A stretch of DNA of 64,000 bases from AC-32 sp963754265 (lineage in GTDB: Bacteria; Actinomycetota; Thermoleophilia; Gaiellales; Gaiellaceae). Under the pieces are notes generated by a model, which was not told where the DNA came from, did no database searches, and was given only the letters and a program-made list of their open reading frames with translations. The stretch covers positions 62,001-126,000 of the forward strand of contig CAVWFB010000002.1 in NCBI GenBank assembly GCA_963754265.1, written 5' to 3'. Of this stretch, positions 9,184 through 18,149 are shown one piece after another. The position numbers and the translations under genes were made by a program. The first letter of the stretch is position 1. Each line of letters opens with the position of its first letter.

Positions 9184-9432
9184 ATGCGAGGAACGATGCT
9201 CTGGTTCAACGAGGTCAAGGATCTCGGCTTCATCCAGACGGAGGAGGGTGAGCGCCTCTCCGTCCTGGGAACCGGATTTGCCGAAGGGAAAAGGCCGGAA
9301 GGACGGTGCGCCGAGGCCGTCGTGAGCTTCGATCTCATCGTCACCGACGTCGGGCGGGAAGCCCAGAACGTGGTTTTCATCGAAGAGGTGTCGCCCCGTC
9401 GTGCGCGCCTCCGCCACCGTGGCGGCCGCTAG
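9184..9432 (+). CDS. Cold-shock-domain-like small protein
   Basis: An 82-residue protein resembling the CspA OB fold: MLWFNEVKDLGFIQTEEGE at the N-terminus matches the VKWFN..KGFGFI strand pair that carries the RNP1 RNA-binding motif, and the C-terminal half ends in GREAQNVVFIEE, like the G.QA.NV ending of the family. The middle is divergent, so nucleic acid binding is likely but not certain. The ATG 9184 follows a GAAAGG box. Its 3' end overlaps the start of the hemolysin III family gene by 32 bases in another frame, suggesting coupled translation. Confidence 0.75.
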   Translation: MRGTMLWFNEVKDLGFIQTEEGERLSVLGTGFAEGKRPEGRCAEAVVSFDLIVTDVGREAQNVVFIEEVSPRRARLRHRGGR

Positions 9433-10069
9433 CTTCGCACGGCCCCGCTTCAGGGGCGTTTCCCATCGCATCGCCTTCTTCCTCGCGCTTCCGCTGGCCG
9501 TCCTGCTGAGCTTCGAGGTGGAGACGACGGCGGGTCGGATCGCCGCGATCGCCTTCGGGACGAGCGCCGCGGCCATGTTCGGCGCGAGCGCGCTCTATCA
9601 CGGCGTCACCTGGCCGGACGACAAGCGCCGCTGGCTGCGGCGTCTCGACCACGCGGGAATCTACGCGCTCATCGCCGGGACCTACACCGCCGTCGGCCTC
9701 TTGGTGCTCGACGGGGCCTGGCGGGCGGCGGTGCTGGGGATCGTCTGGGCCGGAGCCGCCGCGGGGATCGCCCTCAAGTTTCTCTGGGTAGATGGCCCCA
9801 AGTGGCTTTCCGCGGCGATCGGAATCACACTCGGCTGGGTCGCGGTGGTCGTGTTTCCCCAGATCGTCGATGGCGTTGGAATTGCAGGTGCGGCTCTCCT
9901 GCTCGCCGGTGGAATCGCCTACACGGCGGGCGCGCTCGTGTACGCGCTACGCCGCCCCGATCCGGTTCCCGCCGTGTTCGGGTATCACGAGGTCTTCCAC
10001 GCGCTCGTGATCGTGGCGGTCGCCTTCCAGTACTCGACGATCGCCTTCTACGTGCTGCCCCGACACTAG
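9401..10069 (+). CDS. Hemolysin III family membrane protein (PAQR/YqfA-type)
   Basis: A 222-residue seven-helix membrane protein. Family metal-site motifs are all present: SALYHG near residue 63, RRLDHAGIY near 81, and the C-terminal FGYHEVFHAL near 192, which provide the histidines and aspartate that bind zinc in the PAQR superfamily (adiponectin receptors, bacterial Hly-III). The bacterial function is membrane homeostasis; true haemolysis is doubtful. GTG 9401 lies inside the preceding gene. It converges on greA, and the two stops overlap by four bases. Confidence 0.85.
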   Translation: MRASATVAAASFARPRFRGVSHRIAFFLALPLAVLLSFEVETTAGRIAAIAFGTSAAAMFGASALYHGVTWPDDKRRWLRRLDHAGIYALIAGTYTAVGLLVLDGAWRAAVLGIVWAGAAAGIALKFLWVDGPKWLSAAIGITLGWVAVVVFPQIVDGVGIAGAALLLAGGIAYTAGALVYALRRPDPVPAVFGYHEVFHALVIVAVAFQYSTIAFYVLPRH

Positions 10070-10518
10070 GACACCGAGACGACGCGGGCTCGCCAGGCGC
10101 CCCGCGGCGCCTCGATCACGACCTCGTCGCCGGCCTTGGCGCCCATCAGCGCGCGCCCGACCGGCGAATCGGGCGAGACGCCGCCGACGCTCGAGATCTC
10201 GACCTGCATGGTCGCGCCCAGCTCGTCCTCGACCTCCACCGTCGACCCGACCGAGACGACGCCGCTGGTCGCGGCCGTCTCGTCGACGACCACTGCACGG
10301 TCGAGCCGGTCGCGCAGGAGCGTGATCCGACGCTCCAGCAGGCCCTGCTCGTTCTTGGCCGCGTGGTACTCGAAGTTCTCGGAGAGGTCACCGAAGCTGC
10401 GGGCGGTGGCGATCGCCTCGACCATCGCGGCTCGCTTCGGGCCCTCGAGCTCGGCCAGCTCGGCCTCGAGCTGCTCCTTCTGAGCGAGCGTCAACGGTTC
10501 GGACTTGTCCTTGGGCAT
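10066..10518 (-). CDS. greA: Transcription elongation factor GreA
   Basis: A 150-residue protein that rescues backtracked RNA polymerase by stimulating transcript cleavage in the secondary channel. The N-terminal coiled coil covers residues 8-75, with the acidic tip in SFGDLSENFEYHAAKNEQ (about 41-58), whose Asp and Glu coordinate the catalytic magnesium. The C-terminal FKBP-like domain contains GSTVEVEDELG and ends in SPVGRALMGAKAGDEVV (about 117-134). Length is slightly below the usual 157. Start ATG 10518 is unambiguous. It is monocistronic and convergent with the hemolysin III family gene. Confidence 0.95.
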   Translation of the reverse strand: MPKDKSEPLTLAQKEQLEAELAELEGPKRAAMVEAIATARSFGDLSENFEYHAAKNEQGLLERRITLLRDRLDRAVVVDETAATSGVVSVGSTVEVEDELGATMQVEISSVGGVSPDSPVGRALMGAKAGDEVVIEAPRGAWRARVVSVS

Positions 10519-10647
10519 CGCCCCAGGGTATCGCTGCTACTGTGTGAGCACGATCGGCAATCCCGCCGACCGGTGAGATGAGCTTCTCGTTCCTCCTTCG
10601 GGTGTTTCGAGGTAGGCAAGTCTCGAACCCGTAAGGAGTCGAACTTC

Positions 10648-11817
<1,170 letters not shown>

Positions 11818-11906
11818 CCGCAGCGTTCTAAAACCGCACACCGCGTTCAAGACGTGCCTCCCGGCGCGCCGCATGCTCGAGCGAGACAAGCGACCGGGAG
11901 GGACTC

Positions 11907-12428
11907 ATGCACATCCGTTCGTTCTTTTTGCTCGCCGCAATCGTTGCCGCGCTCACCGTGCCTGCGGCGCTCGCGGCGCCGGGCGGCCCCGTGGCCTCGG
12001 CGAGCGGCGGCATCCACTGGACGATCCCGCTACCGAACGCATTCGGAGTCGAGGTGGTCAATCAACCGCTCGCCTTCAACGCCCGGAAGTACGCCGACGG
12101 CAGCGTGAGCGGCCGGTTCGAGTACCACCAGATCGTCGAGGGGACGTCGTTCGACTTCAACGTCGACGTCACCTGCATGAACGTCTACGACGGCGACCGC
12201 GCCAAGATCGGCGGAGTGGTCAAGTCCAGCAGCGACCCGACCATTCCACCGGGCACCTTCGCCTGGTTCCAGGTCTTCGACAACGGCGAAGGGCCCAATG
12301 CGGCCCCCGATCAATCGAGCCTGGTCGGTTTCGGCGACGAGGCGGCCAACGAGGCCTTCTGCGACAGCCCGAACCTGCCGCGCTTCGGGCCGTGGGACGT
12401 CCAGGGGAACGTTCAGGTCCGGCCCTAG
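11907..12428 (+). CDS. Hypothetical secreted protein
   Basis: A 173-residue protein beginning with a clear signal peptide (MHIRSFFLLAAIVAALTVP, cleavage probably after ALAA near residue 23). The mature part is rich in beta-strand-forming and aromatic residues. It has only two cysteines (in DVTCMNVYDG and EAFCDSPNLP), which could form a disulfide. I do not recognise a family. A GGGAGG ribosome site lies before ATG 11907. It sits alone between the helicase and an AraC-type regulator, which may or may not control it. Confidence 0.7.
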   Translation: MHIRSFFLLAAIVAALTVPAALAAPGGPVASASGGIHWTIPLPNAFGVEVVNQPLAFNARKYADGSVSGRFEYHQIVEGTSFDFNVDVTCMNVYDGDRAKIGGVVKSSSDPTIPPGTFAWFQVFDNGEGPNAAPDQSSLVGFGDEAANEAFCDSPNLPRFGPWDVQGNVQVRP

Positions 12429-12467
12429 CTCCTAACGACGGCCGGCCGTGCCCGTCTATACGGACGC

Positions 12468-13241
12468 ATGGCAACGGCACTCGCGCGAGACGAGCGCTCG
12501 ATTCCGGTCTCGGCGTCGACGGTCCGGCACGAGTCCGTCGACGCCGGCGGCTTCCGCGTGAGCGACGTGACCTTCGCTCCGGGAAAGCGCCTGCCCCGGC
12601 ACAGCCATCCTCAGGGCTGCATCGCGGTGGTCGTCGAGGGTGTCGTGGACAAGGCGTTCGCGCGGGTCTCGAACACCGCGAGCCAGGGCTCGGTGATCAC
12701 GATGCCGCCTGAGGAGCCTCATGTGGACACGTTCGGCCGGGTCGGGGCACGTCTCGTGGTCGTCGAGAGCCCGGCGGACGAGGAAGTGGCGCTCGAACGA
12801 GACTGGGCCTGCCTGCTGATCGCGACGAAGATCGCCCGAGAGCTCGAGTCACCCGATCCCTTCACACCGCTCGCGGTCGAGGGCCTCGCACTGGAGCTCG
12901 CCGCCGCGGCTCGGCGCCTCGGTAGCTCGGCGGCGCCGGCATGGCTGGAACGGGCCAGCGAGCTGGCGTTGGGGCTCGCCTCGGTCTCGGAGATCGCGGC
13001 CGAGCTGGAGGTCGACCCGCGCCTCCTGGCCCGCGCTTTCCACGAGCGCTACGGCGCGTCGATCGGCGAGTACGTCCGGAATGCGCGGCTGGACTGGGCG
13101 GCTTCACGGCTCGTTCACGGTGACGAGCCGCTCGCCGCGCTCGCGCTCGAGGCCGGCTTCGCCGACCAAAGTCATTTCACTCGCAGCTTCAAGCGGCGCA
13201 CCGGCCTACCTCCCGGCAAGTACCGGCGCGCGCACCGCTAG
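12468..13241 (+). CDS. AraC-family transcriptional regulator with N-terminal cupin
   Basis: A 257-residue DNA-binding protein. The N-terminal cupin (about residues 25-110) contains LPRHSHPQGCIAVVVEG and VITMPPEEPHVDTFG and likely binds a small effector. The C-terminal double helix-turn-helix runs from SEIAAELEVDPRLLARAFHE (about 172) to ALEAGFADQSHFTRSFKRR (about 225-243), the standard AraC signature. A TATACG box 8-11 bases before ATG 12468 suggests a leaderless mRNA. It converges on the threonine dehydratase gene with stops overlapping by four bases; the nearby dehydratase and aldo/keto reductase are possible targets. Confidence 0.88.
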   Translation: MATALARDERSIPVSASTVRHESVDAGGFRVSDVTFAPGKRLPRHSHPQGCIAVVVEGVVDKAFARVSNTASQGSVITMPPEEPHVDTFGRVGARLVVVESPADEEVALERDWACLLIATKIARELESPDPFTPLAVEGLALELAAAARRLGSSAAPAWLERASELALGLASVSEIAAELEVDPRLLARAFHERYGASIGEYVRNARLDWAASRLVHGDEPLAALALEAGFADQSHFTRSFKRRTGLPPGKYRRAHR

Positions 13242-14170
13242 GGCATCCCGCCGCCGAGAATCGTCGCGAGCTTCGCCGCGTCGATGTTCCCGCCCGAGAC
13301 GATGCAGACCACGGTGCCGCCCTCGACCCGGCCGGCGAGCGCAGCCGCCAGTGCGAGCGCACCGGCTCCCTCGGCCACCACGCGGGCGCGCCGCGCCAGG
13401 ACGCGGACCGCCTCCGCGGTCTCGTCGAGGGAGATCGCGAACGCGCCGTCGAGTACCTCGCGCACGAGCGGCCACATGCCGGGCAGGACCGCCGGGCCGC
13501 CGGCGCCGTCCACGAACGAGGCCTGGAAGTCGATCGTCGTCGGCTCGCCGGCCGCAAAGGCCGCCGTCAGCGGCGCCCCGGTCTCCGGCTCGACCGCGTA
13601 GACCTTCGTCTCCGGCCGGAGGGCCTTGACCGCGCTCGCGATCCCCGAGCTCAGCCCGCCGCCGCCGAAGGGAACGAGCACGACGTCCGGCTCCGGCAGG
13701 TCTTCGAGCAGCTCGAGCCCGATCGTGCCGTTGCCGGCCATCACGCGGTCGTCCTGCACGGGGTGGACGAAGAAGCCGTCCAGCTCCGGGTAGCCAGAGT
13801 CCGCCAGGGTCTGCCACCAGCGCTCGTAGGGCACCTTCACGATCCGCCCGCCGAGCCGCTCGATCGCGCTTAGCTTGGCCTCCGGCGCGTTCTCGGGAAC
13901 GACCACCGAGCAGGGCAGGCCGAGCTCCCGGGCCGCCCAGGCGACGCCCTGGCCCATGTTCCCGGCGCTCGCCGTCACGACGCCGGCCTCCAGCTCCTCC
14001 GGCGGCGCGTTGCCGATCGCGTTCAGCGCGCCGCGCAGCTTGAAGGATCCGATCGGCTGAAGGTTCTCGAGCTTGAGGTAGGGACCCTCGTCCAGGCGGA
14101 CGAGCGGCGTCCGCAGGACCTTTCCGGCCAGCAACTCCTGAGCGCGGCGGATCTCCTCGAGCGGGATCAC
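13238..14170 (-). CDS. Threonine/serine dehydratase (catabolic type)
   Basis: PLP enzyme of 310 residues that would deaminate L-threonine or L-serine to the 2-oxo acid and ammonia. GSFKLRGALNAI (about residue 42) contains the PLP lysine, SAGNMGQGVAWAARELG the asparagine loop, PFGGGGLSSGIASA the glycine-rich phosphate cradle, and VSGGNID lies near the end. There is no C-terminal ACT domain, which points to the catabolic, non-isoleucine-regulated form; serine/threonine racemase activity is an alternative. Start GTG 14170 overlaps the aldo/keto reductase stop as GTGA and fits the homologous N-terminus. Confidence 0.85.
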   Translation of the reverse strand: MIPLEEIRRAQELLAGKVLRTPLVRLDEGPYLKLENLQPIGSFKLRGALNAIGNAPPEELEAGVVTASAGNMGQGVAWAARELGLPCSVVVPENAPEAKLSAIERLGGRIVKVPYERWWQTLADSGYPELDGFFVHPVQDDRVMAGNGTIGLELLEDLPEPDVVLVPFGGGGLSSGIASAVKALRPETKVYAVEPETGAPLTAAFAAGEPTTIDFQASFVDGAGGPAVLPGMWPLVREVLDGAFAISLDETAEAVRVLARRARVVAEGAGALALAAALAGRVEGGTVVCIVSGGNIDAAKLATILGGGMP

Positions 14171-15129
14171 GGGAAGAGCTCCGCCAGCTCGTCGCGCTCG
14201 GCCGGCGAGAGCCGGAGCACAAGCCCCTCGAGCGCCGAGTCGAGCTGCTTCGGGTTGCGCGGCCCGACGACGAGCGCCGTCACCCGCGGGTCGCTCAGCA
14301 CCCACGCGATCGCGAGCGTCGCGGGCTCGACTCCTCGCCTCGCCGCCGCGGCCTCGAACGCCTCGAGCGCGTCAAAGGTCTCGTCCCTCGCGAGCGCCTC
14401 GTACGGTCCTGGACGCAGCGTCATCCGCGAGCCGGCCGGATAGCACTCGCCGCGCCGGTACTTGCCGGTCAGCCAGCCGCCGGCAAGCGGGCTGAACGGC
14501 GTAAACCCGAGGCCCTCGCGCTCGCAGACCGGGAGAACGCCATTCGCCTCTTGTTGAAGCAGGCTGAACTCGTTCTGCACCCAGCCGAAGCGCGCGAGAC
14601 CGAGCCGCTCGCTCGTCTCGAGGGCCTCCTCGAGCTGCACCCCGTCGAGGTTGCTCGCCCCAATCGCGCGCACCTTCCCTGCGCGGACGAGCTCGTCGAG
14701 CGCCCGCAGCGTCTCCTCGATCGGCGTCTCGGGGTCGGGCTCGTGTGTGAGGTAGAGGTCGAGCCGCTCGACGCCCAGCCGTTCGAGGCTCCCCTCGACC
14801 TCCCGCAGGACCCGATCACCGGAGAGCCCGCGGTCCTCGGGATCGCCGGTCACCGACCAGTAGACCTTGGAGCTGAGCAGGACCGGCACGCCGCGCTCCC
14901 TGCGCCACCTGCCGACCCAGCGCTCGCTGCGTCCGCCGCCGTAGGAGGCGGCCGTGTCGAAGAACGTGATCCCGGCCGCCCAGGCGGCATCCATGAGCGC
15001 GAACGCCTCCTCCTCGGTCTCGCCCTGGCCGAAGAGCTCCGGCGCCGAGCCGACCCCGCCGAAGTTCCCGCAGCCGAGCCCGATCCGCGAAACCTCGAGG
15101 CCGGTCCGGCCCAGCTCGCGATAGTCCAC
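14167..15129 (-). CDS. Aldo/keto reductase
   Basis: A 320-residue NADPH-dependent TIM-barrel oxidoreductase. The catalytic tetrad is visible: Asp in TFFDTAASYGGG (about residue 58), Tyr in the same motif, Lys in LLSSKVYW (about 87), and His in LYLTHEPDPE (about 128). AIGASNLDG follows, and the C-terminal cofactor segment ALVVGPRNPKQLD is present. Physiological substrate unknown. GTG 15129 is the start; the gene is first in a two-gene unit with the dehydratase and is divergent from the bicupin gene, 50 bases away. Confidence 0.88.
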   Translation of the reverse strand: MDYRELGRTGLEVSRIGLGCGNFGGVGSAPELFGQGETEEEAFALMDAAWAAGITFFDTAASYGGGRSERWVGRWRRERGVPVLLSSKVYWSVTGDPEDRGLSGDRVLREVEGSLERLGVERLDLYLTHEPDPETPIEETLRALDELVRAGKVRAIGASNLDGVQLEEALETSERLGLARFGWVQNEFSLLQQEANGVLPVCEREGLGFTPFSPLAGGWLTGKYRRGECYPAGSRMTLRPGPYEALARDETFDALEAFEAAAARRGVEPATLAIAWVLSDPRVTALVVGPRNPKQLDSALEGLVLRLSPAERDELAELFP

Positions 15130-15179
15130 GCGCGTGAGCGTACTTTGGAGCGGAGGCGCCGACGTGTGAGAATGCGCAG

Positions 15180-15896
15180 ATGCGGGGTCATTCCATCGCG
15201 GCCGAGGACCTTCAGCCGACGCGCGCCGAGGGCGATACGGCCGAGCGCGCGATCGCGATCGACTCCGGGCTCGGCTCGGAGCGCCTCGAGCTCCACGTGA
15301 CGCGGTACGACCCCGGCCGCTCCCAACCCCGCGCCCTCCAGGATCTGCAGGAGATCATCTACACCGTCTCAGGCCGAGGCACCTTGTTCGTGAACGGAGA
15401 GCCGCACGAGCTCGAGCCCCGCACCGGCGCCTACGTGGCCGCCGGCGAGTCCTACGAGGTCGAGAATCCCGGGCCCGACACGCTGCTGCTCGTCTCGGCG
15501 ACGGCGCCGAACGAGAATGGCGCGCCGCCGGCCGGGCGCCGGACCGTCCGCTACGAGGACCAGCCGTCCCTGCCCGCGAGCGGCGACCGCGAGTTCCGCT
15601 ACCTCGTCACCGACGAGGTCGGCTGCACCGATCTCACCCAGTTTTTCGGCGTGATCGCTCCCGGCCGCGCCCCGGATCACAGCCACGTGTACGACGAGGT
15701 GATCTACGTGCTCGAAGGCGTCGGGACGCTGCATATCGACGGAGAGCACGAGCCCGTCGCAGCCGGCACGTGCATCCATCTCCCGCCGCTTCGCGAGCAC
15801 TCGCTCGAAAACGGCGGGGACACGCCGATGAAGGTCGTCGCGGTCTTCCACCCCGCAGGCGATCCGGCCTCGCGCGCGTACGAGGCAAACGAATGA
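15180..15896 (+). CDS. Bicupin-domain protein
   Basis: A 238-residue protein with two cupin barrels. Cupin 1 (about 30-110) has EIIYTVSGRGTLFVNGE and lacks the usual His pair, while cupin 2 (about 140-225) keeps APDHSHVYDEVIYVLEG and HLPPLREHSLEN, supplying the His/His/Glu/His metal set. So only the second barrel probably binds metal, a pattern seen in (S)-ureidoglycine aminohydrolase-like and other bicupins; the reaction here is unknown. It precedes the first Liv transporter region by 49 bases and could belong to that unit. Confidence 0.75.
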   Translation: MRGHSIAAEDLQPTRAEGDTAERAIAIDSGLGSERLELHVTRYDPGRSQPRALQDLQEIIYTVSGRGTLFVNGEPHELEPRTGAYVAAGESYEVENPGPDTLLLVSATAPNENGAPPAGRRTVRYEDQPSLPASGDREFRYLVTDEVGCTDLTQFFGVIAPGRAPDHSHVYDEVIYVLEGVGTLHIDGEHEPVAAGTCIHLPPLREHSLENGGDTPMKVVAVFHPAGDPASRAYEANE

Positions 15897-15945
15897 GGTC
15901 AGTTGGAGTCTCAATCAGGTACCGGGTAACCAACAGGAGGGCAAG

Positions 15946-17154
15946 ATGAGGAAATTCGTAGTCGCCGCGGTGCTCGCGGCAGGAGTGGCCGCGCTGGCGA
16001 CGGCCGCTCTGGGGTCGAGTCAAATCGCCGAGCAGCGCGGCGGCACCCGCGAATGCGGGCAGCGCGCTCGTGAGCTGCGGCAAGACTCGCTCGATCGGCG
16101 CTGATGGCGCCGTTCACCGGTCCCGGCCGCGTCGATCGGCAGTCAACCAGGTCCACTGGGCAAGTTCTACGTAGAATCGAACTACAACAGGACGCACAAG
16201 ACGAAGATCAAGTTCGTCAACGAGGACACCCAGCTCGGCTCCGCGAACGGAACGGCCGAAGCGGTCAAGGGCGCGCAGGCGCTCGGGTCGAACTCGAAGG
16301 TCCTCGGCCGTCGTCGGCCCGGCCGGGTCGAACGAGGTCAAGGCCACGACCGGTGCTCTCAAGGGCGCAGGCCTCGGTTTCGTCTCCGGCTCGGCGACGA
16401 ACACGTCCGATCGCGACCGACGGTACGCGCCGCGGCTACTTCTTCCGCACCGTGCCGACCGACTCCGACCAGAGCAAGACGTAACCGCCTACATCGTCAA
16501 GCAAGCTCAAGCTCGAAGCGGGTCTACATCATCGACGACCAGGAGGCCTACAGCATCGGCCTCGCCGACGAGGTCCAGACTCAGCTGAAGGCGAAGGGCG
16601 TCAGCGTCTCTCGCGACGGCGTCAGCCAGCAGCAGTCGGACTTCTCGGCGATCATCAACAAGATCCCGCGCAACACGCAGCTCGTGTACATCCCATGGCA
16701 GCTGCCGCCCAAGGGCAAGGCCTTCGGCCAGCAGATGAAGAGCCTCGGGCCGGGGCAACATCAAGCTGATGGGATCCGACGGTCTCTTCGATCCGCTGTT
16801 CTCGAGCCCTCGGGTCGCACGTGTACGACTCGTTCTTCCCGGTCAACCCGGGGGACGCGAGGGTCGCAAGGCGTTCAAGAAGATCCACAAGGCACGGAGC
16901 TCTTCGGGGCCCCGAGCTACGTGGCGACGCAGGTCGTCGCCGGCGCGATCGACCGGGCGTGCAAGGACGGCAAGGCCTCCCGCGCGGAGGTTCGTGCACA
17001 GCTCAAGAAGACGAACATCGCGGCTGAAGGCCTCGCTGCTCGGCCTGCCGCGTCGCGTTCGACGGCGAACGGCGACCTCAAGCAGCACCGCTTCGGGATC
17101 TACCAGTCCAAGAACGGAGTCTTCGTCCGGGTCGGCGTAACCGAGACGAACTGA
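15946..17154 (+). pseudogene. livK: Branched-chain amino-acid type ABC binding protein, multiply frameshifted
   Basis: A perfect AGGAGGG ribosome site and signal-peptide start (MRKFVVAAVLAAGVAALAT) open the gene, but the frame stops at 16102. Homology continues by switching frames at least seven times: APFTGP, HKTKIKFVNEDTQLGSANG, VGPAGSNEVKATTGALKG, RGYFFRTVPTDSDQSKT, RVYIIDDQEAYSIGLADE, ELFGAPSYVATQVVAGAID and GIYQSKNGVFVRVGVTETN appear in successive frames. Pieced together, they give a full-length periplasmic/lipo-anchored Leu/Ile/Val-family binding protein. Either the gene is dead or this 1.2 kb has a run of small sequencing indels; the high residue-level conservation favours error or very recent decay. 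It heads the livHMGF genes. Confidence 0.8.
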
Positions 17155-17166
17155 GCTCTGAACGAC

Positions 17167-17194
17167 GTGCGGCCCACCACTCGGTGGGCCGCAC
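17167..17194 (+). terminator. Perfect 12-bp hairpin between binding-protein and permease genes
   Basis: Arms GTGCGGCCCACC (17167-17178) and GGTGGGCCGCAC (17183-17194) pair perfectly around the loop ACTC. A partly T-rich run (GTTTG, then TTTT at 17210-17213) follows. Such stems after a binding-protein gene often protect its mRNA or partially terminate, keeping downstream permease levels lower. Confidence 0.7.
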
Positions 17195-17219
17195 GCGTTT
17201 GTGCGATCGTTTTCCCTCC

Positions 17220-18149
17220 GTGGACTGGAGTCTCTTCTTCGGCGAGCTGGTGAGCGGCCTCACGCTCGGCAGCATCTACGCGCTGATCGCGCTCGGCTAC
17301 ACGATGGTCTACGGGATCCTGAAGCTCCTCAACTTCGCCCACGGGGACGTGTACATGGTGGGCGCCTTCGTCGGTTTCTTCGTCCTCCAGTGGCTGGGAG
17401 GGCCGGTGGACACGGTGGTCAACGGCTGGGTCGCGATCGCGATCATGTTCGCGGTGGCCATGGTGGTCTGCGGGGGGCTCGGGGTCGGAATCGAGCGCTT
17501 CGCCTACCGGCCGCTACGCAACGCACCGCGGATCGCGCCGCTGATCAGCGCCCTCGGCGTCTCGATCTTCCTGCAGAACAGCGCGCTCCTCCTGTGGGGC
17601 CCCGACTTCCGGGACTACGGCACCTTCGACCTGATCGGGGTCAAGAGCTACAGCATCGGCGCGAACTTCTTCATCTCGAATATCCAGATCCTCACGATCG
17701 CTACCTCGATCGCGCTGATGATCGCGCTCGCGCTGCTGGTGTCGCGCACGCGCTCGGGTAAAGCGATGCGGGCCGTGTCGTTCGACCGCGAGGCGGCCGA
17801 GATGATGGGAATCAGCGTCGACCGCGTGATCTCGTTCACGTTCTTCGTCGGCTCGGCGCTCGCCGCTGCGGGCGGGGTGATGTTCGGGATCGTCTTCGGC
17901 CAGATCTTCTCCCTGATGGGGTTCACAGCCGGTCTGAAGGGTTTCACCGCTGCCGTCGTCGGCGGGATCGGGAGTATCCCGGGCGCCATGCTCGGCGGGT
18001 TTCTGATCGGCCTGGCGGAGGCGTTCTCGACCGGCTACCTCCCCGGAGGGTCGACCTACGCGAACCTCTACGTGTTCGCGCTCCTCATCATCATGTTCCT
18101 CATCCGGCCGAGCGGACTGCTCGGATCGCCCGTGATCCAGAAGGTGTGA
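17220..18149 (+). CDS. livH: Branched-chain amino-acid type ABC permease, LivH (system 1)
   Basis: A 309-residue inner-membrane permease with about eight helices. Family signatures are LTLGSIYALIALGYTMVYGI at the N-terminus, LNFAHGDVYMVGAF just after, and the C-terminal loop GFTAAVVGGIGSIPGAMLGG that docks with the ATPase. I chose GTG 17220 (VDWSLFFGELVSG); a start further upstream would lie inside the hairpin. The end overlaps livM by four bases (GTGA). It is intact, unlike the binding protein before it. Confidence 0.88.
   Translation: MDWSLFFGELVSGLTLGSIYALIALGYTMVYGILKLLNFAHGDVYMVGAFVGFFVLQWLGGPVDTVVNGWVAIAIMFAVAMVVCGGLGVGIERFAYRPLRNAPRIAPLISALGVSIFLQNSALLLWGPDFRDYGTFDLIGVKSYSIGANFFISNIQILTIATSIALMIALALLVSRTRSGKAMRAVSFDREAAEMMGISVDRVISFTFFVGSALAAAGGVMFGIVFGQIFSLMGFTAGLKGFTAAVVGGIGSIPGAMLGGFLIGLAEAFSTGYLPGGSTYANLYVFALLIIMFLIRPSGLLGSPVIQKV

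Noticed and set aside
10610..10640. tRNA T-arm-like string (TCGAACCC), also near 56894
   Set aside because: No acceptor, D or anticodon arms can be placed around either; both are chance matches.
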